The notes under the pieces: generated by a model
Database searches by the model: none
What the model saw: only the letters and a program-made list of their open reading frames with translations
What the model was told of the DNA's origin: nothing
Position numbers and translations under genes: made by a program
Shown here: positions 62,543 to 64,000 of the stretch, piece by piece
How the letters are laid out: each line of letters begins with the position of its first letter
How positions within the stretch are numbered: position 1 is the first letter of the stretch
Origin: Hymenobacter fodinae
Lineage (GTDB): Bacteria; Bacteroidota; Bacteroidia; Cytophagales; Hymenobacteraceae
Length of the DNA stretch: 64,000 nucleotides
Direction: 5' to 3'
Assembly (NCBI RefSeq): GCF_004745825.1
Contig: NZ_SRLA01000002.1
Span: 620,001-684,000 of the forward strand

Positions 62543-63781
62543 CTAACTCTTTGTCAGTGCCGCCGATGCTTCTGCTTGCCGCAACTGCTGGCGGGCCTGC
62601 CAGGCCACCAGGGCTAAGCACCCCGCAAACCACAGCCAGGGCAGGCGCAAATCGACCACCGATAGCGCCGCCAGCACCAACGTGCTTACAAAGCTAGCCA
62701 GCCCTTGCACGGCTTGGTTTAGCCCGAATATCTCACCACGGTCGGCATCGGTGGTGCGCTGGGCCAGCAGGCCTTCCAGTAGTCCCTGGATCAGGGAAAG
62801 CGTGAGGCAGTCGAGGGCCGTGAGCACGTACAGGCGTGTGACCGACTGGCCTACGAGCCCATAACCCACTAGAATAGGCACGCCCAGGGCGGCCAGCCAG
62901 AAGATGGCGCGGCGCTGATTGAGGCGGTCGGCGAGGTAGGTGTAGAACAGGTAATTAATCACCACACTTAGCACTCCAAAAAACATGAAGAAGTACGCAA
63001 TGCCGCGGGCATCTAGGTGCAGCTCACCGATGCTGATGAAGGGCACGAAGTAGGTGTAGTACCCCGTGCTCAGGGTAAGCGCGATTTGCATGAGCACGAT
63101 GGGCCGCAAGCCGCGGCTGGGCGTATCCTGGTCGCGCAGCCGCTGCCAAAGGGTGAGTGGGTTTACGGCCCGGCTAAGCTCGGCCCGCAGCTCGGCGCCA
63201 CGCACGGGTGTGCGCTGGGTATGGGTTTCGCGTAACAGTAAACTGAGCCCCACGTTTAGGGCGGCCAGGGTTACGGCCAGCCCCACCACGTAGGCCACCT
63301 GCCGGCTAGGCTCTACCTCCCAAAACGTCAGCACGGCGCCGGAGGCCATGGGCCCCAGCACGAAGCCCAGAGAAATAATGGCGCCCTCAATACCCAAGTT
63401 CCGAAACAGGCGTTCGGGCGGCGAAATATCCGTAATGGCCGCCCGGATGGTGGCGTACATGCCATTCGTCAAACCGTCGCTGAAGCGGTTGGCAAAGTAC
63501 AGCGTGGCCCGCACCGGAAACAGCAAGGCATTTGCCAGCAGCGTGCCCACCGCCGACAGAATCAGGATTGGCCTACGGCCCCAGCCATCGGACAGGCGAC
63601 CGAGTACGGGCGCCGAAAACAGCTGCACTCCCAGGAAAATACCGGTGCCCAGCACCATCCACAGCTGCGGCCGCGCCAGCCCGCGCACAAACTCCGGCAG
63701 CACCGGCCCTATGGCCGCACCAATCACCACGTCAAGAAGAATAATACTATAAATCAGCCAAAGGCGACGGTCGAGAGACAT
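62543..63781 (-). CDS. MFS transporter (drug/metabolite exporter, DHA1 type)
   Basis: 412 residues, twelve helices. Motif A is seen as GRLSDGWGRRPILILSA (about 65-80). It starts MSLDRRLWLIYSIILLDVVIGAAIGPVLPEFV and has the mid-loop AELSRAVNPLTLWQRLRDQDTPSRG. The family exports drugs or metabolites by proton antiport. It resembles tetracycline-type exporters in sequence only. It converges with the 61878-62528 gene, 14 bases between stops. Confidence 0.9.
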   Translation of the reverse strand: MSLDRRLWLIYSIILLDVVIGAAIGPVLPEFVRGLARPQLWMVLGTGIFLGVQLFSAPVLGRLSDGWGRRPILILSAVGTLLANALLFPVRATLYFANRFSDGLTNGMYATIRAAITDISPPERLFRNLGIEGAIISLGFVLGPMASGAVLTFWEVEPSRQVAYVVGLAVTLAALNVGLSLLLRETHTQRTPVRGAELRAELSRAVNPLTLWQRLRDQDTPSRGLRPIVLMQIALTLSTGYYTYFVPFISIGELHLDARGIAYFFMFFGVLSVVINYLFYTYLADRLNQRRAIFWLAALGVPILVGYGLVGQSVTRLYVLTALDCLTLSLIQGLLEGLLAQRTTDADRGEIFGLNQAVQGLASFVSTLVLAALSVVDLRLPWLWFAGCLALVAWQARQQLRQAEASAALTKS

Positions 63782-63868
63782 GGGTGAACGAGGTGGACGC
63801 GGGGAAATAGGGATATTTTTTAGCCTGCTCTATAGGACTGTATATATAGCGTTCGGCGAACCTGTATC

Positions 63869-64000
63869 TTGGCATCGTTTAGTTTTCATCCTTACTCTCT
63901 ATTTCCGTTTAGGGAAAATATTACCCCCGAAGAACAGGCTGCTTACCAGCCTGAAATTCATATCAGCGCCGAAGAGGCTGCGCAAGTGCAGGCCAGCTTC
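63869..64000 (+). CDS. N-terminal part of an unknown protein, cut by window edge
   Basis: An open frame from TTG 63869 (or from a start further right) to the edge: ASFSFHPYSLFPFRENITPEEQ, then AAYQPEIHISAEEAAQVQASF. The residue pattern looks protein-like and hydrophilic, but the start is uncertain since TATCTTGG at 63865-63872 resembles a -7 promoter box. No family recognised. Confidence 0.4.
   Translation, partial: MASFSFHPYSLFPFRENITPEEQAAYQPEIHISAEEAAQVQASF

Overview
The window reads as chromosomal DNA of a Bacteroidota member, most likely Hymenobacter or a close relative (order Cytophagales). The evidence is a type IX secretion sorting domain on one secreted protein, promoters of the TTG / TAnnTTTG type, few Shine-Dalgarno sequences, and several Bacteroidota-typical families (WbqC-like, DUF2911, DUF547, PIG-L hydrolase with extra domains). 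The assignment comes from reading the sequence, not from a database search. The DNA is moderately GC-rich, with AT-rich exceptions at 1-1240, 39833-40083 and around 41600-43150. The short word GGCCTAG / CTAGGCC recurs throughout.

Layout: 1-1073 is the end of an AT-rich surface-glycan locus (polysaccharide deacetylase, methyltransferase). 1305-9478 holds clpC, a WbqC-like protein, a secreted protein coupled to an LpxL-type acyltransferase, a Sua5/YrdC protein, mltG and a thioesterase. 9638-12739 holds a YihY/BrkB protein, two tRNA-Ser genes with their own promoters, a zinc phospholipase C-like protein and a small secreted protein. 13020-18913 is a complete tripartite RND efflux operon (adaptor, pump, TolC). 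19194-22807 holds a ferritin-like DUF892 protein, an alkyltransferase-like protein without the acceptor cysteine, and an unusual signalling cluster: receiver-only regulator, sensor-poor kinase, seven-helix membrane protein and a small Cys-containing protein. 23008-24734 is xseAB.

24987-31056 is mostly exported or stress proteins (M13 peptidase, lipoproteins, cyclophilin, manganese catalase, phospholipase C/S1-P1-like protein). 31241-38851 mixes an apparently undescribed kinase-like protein, CinA, an amidohydrolase, an acyl-CoA-binding protein, a CDGSH protein, GNAT, a deoxynucleoside kinase and DUF2461. 38951-46942 holds DUF547, MOSC, a T9SS cargo protein, a subtilase, beta-carbonic anhydrase and a bestrophin. 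47171-52570 is a co-directional run: PIG-L, PAP2, a small coupled membrane protein and a sodium:solute symporter, with two large dispersed-repeat hairpins. 52725-63781 holds DUF2911, two overlapping YcxB-like paralogues, a frameshifted ExbD-like gene, an MsbA-type exporter, a TonB-domain protein, a second symporter, a metallo-beta-lactamase-fold hydrolase, an outer-membrane-like protein and an MFS exporter. A further gene runs off the right edge.

No CRISPR array, transposase, prophage, rRNA or classical defence island was seen. The most unusual items are the split signalling cluster at 20352-22807, the kinase-like protein at 31241-32287, the small membrane protein coupled to a symporter at 50703-50885, the two hairpin repeats, and the window-wide GGCCTAG word.
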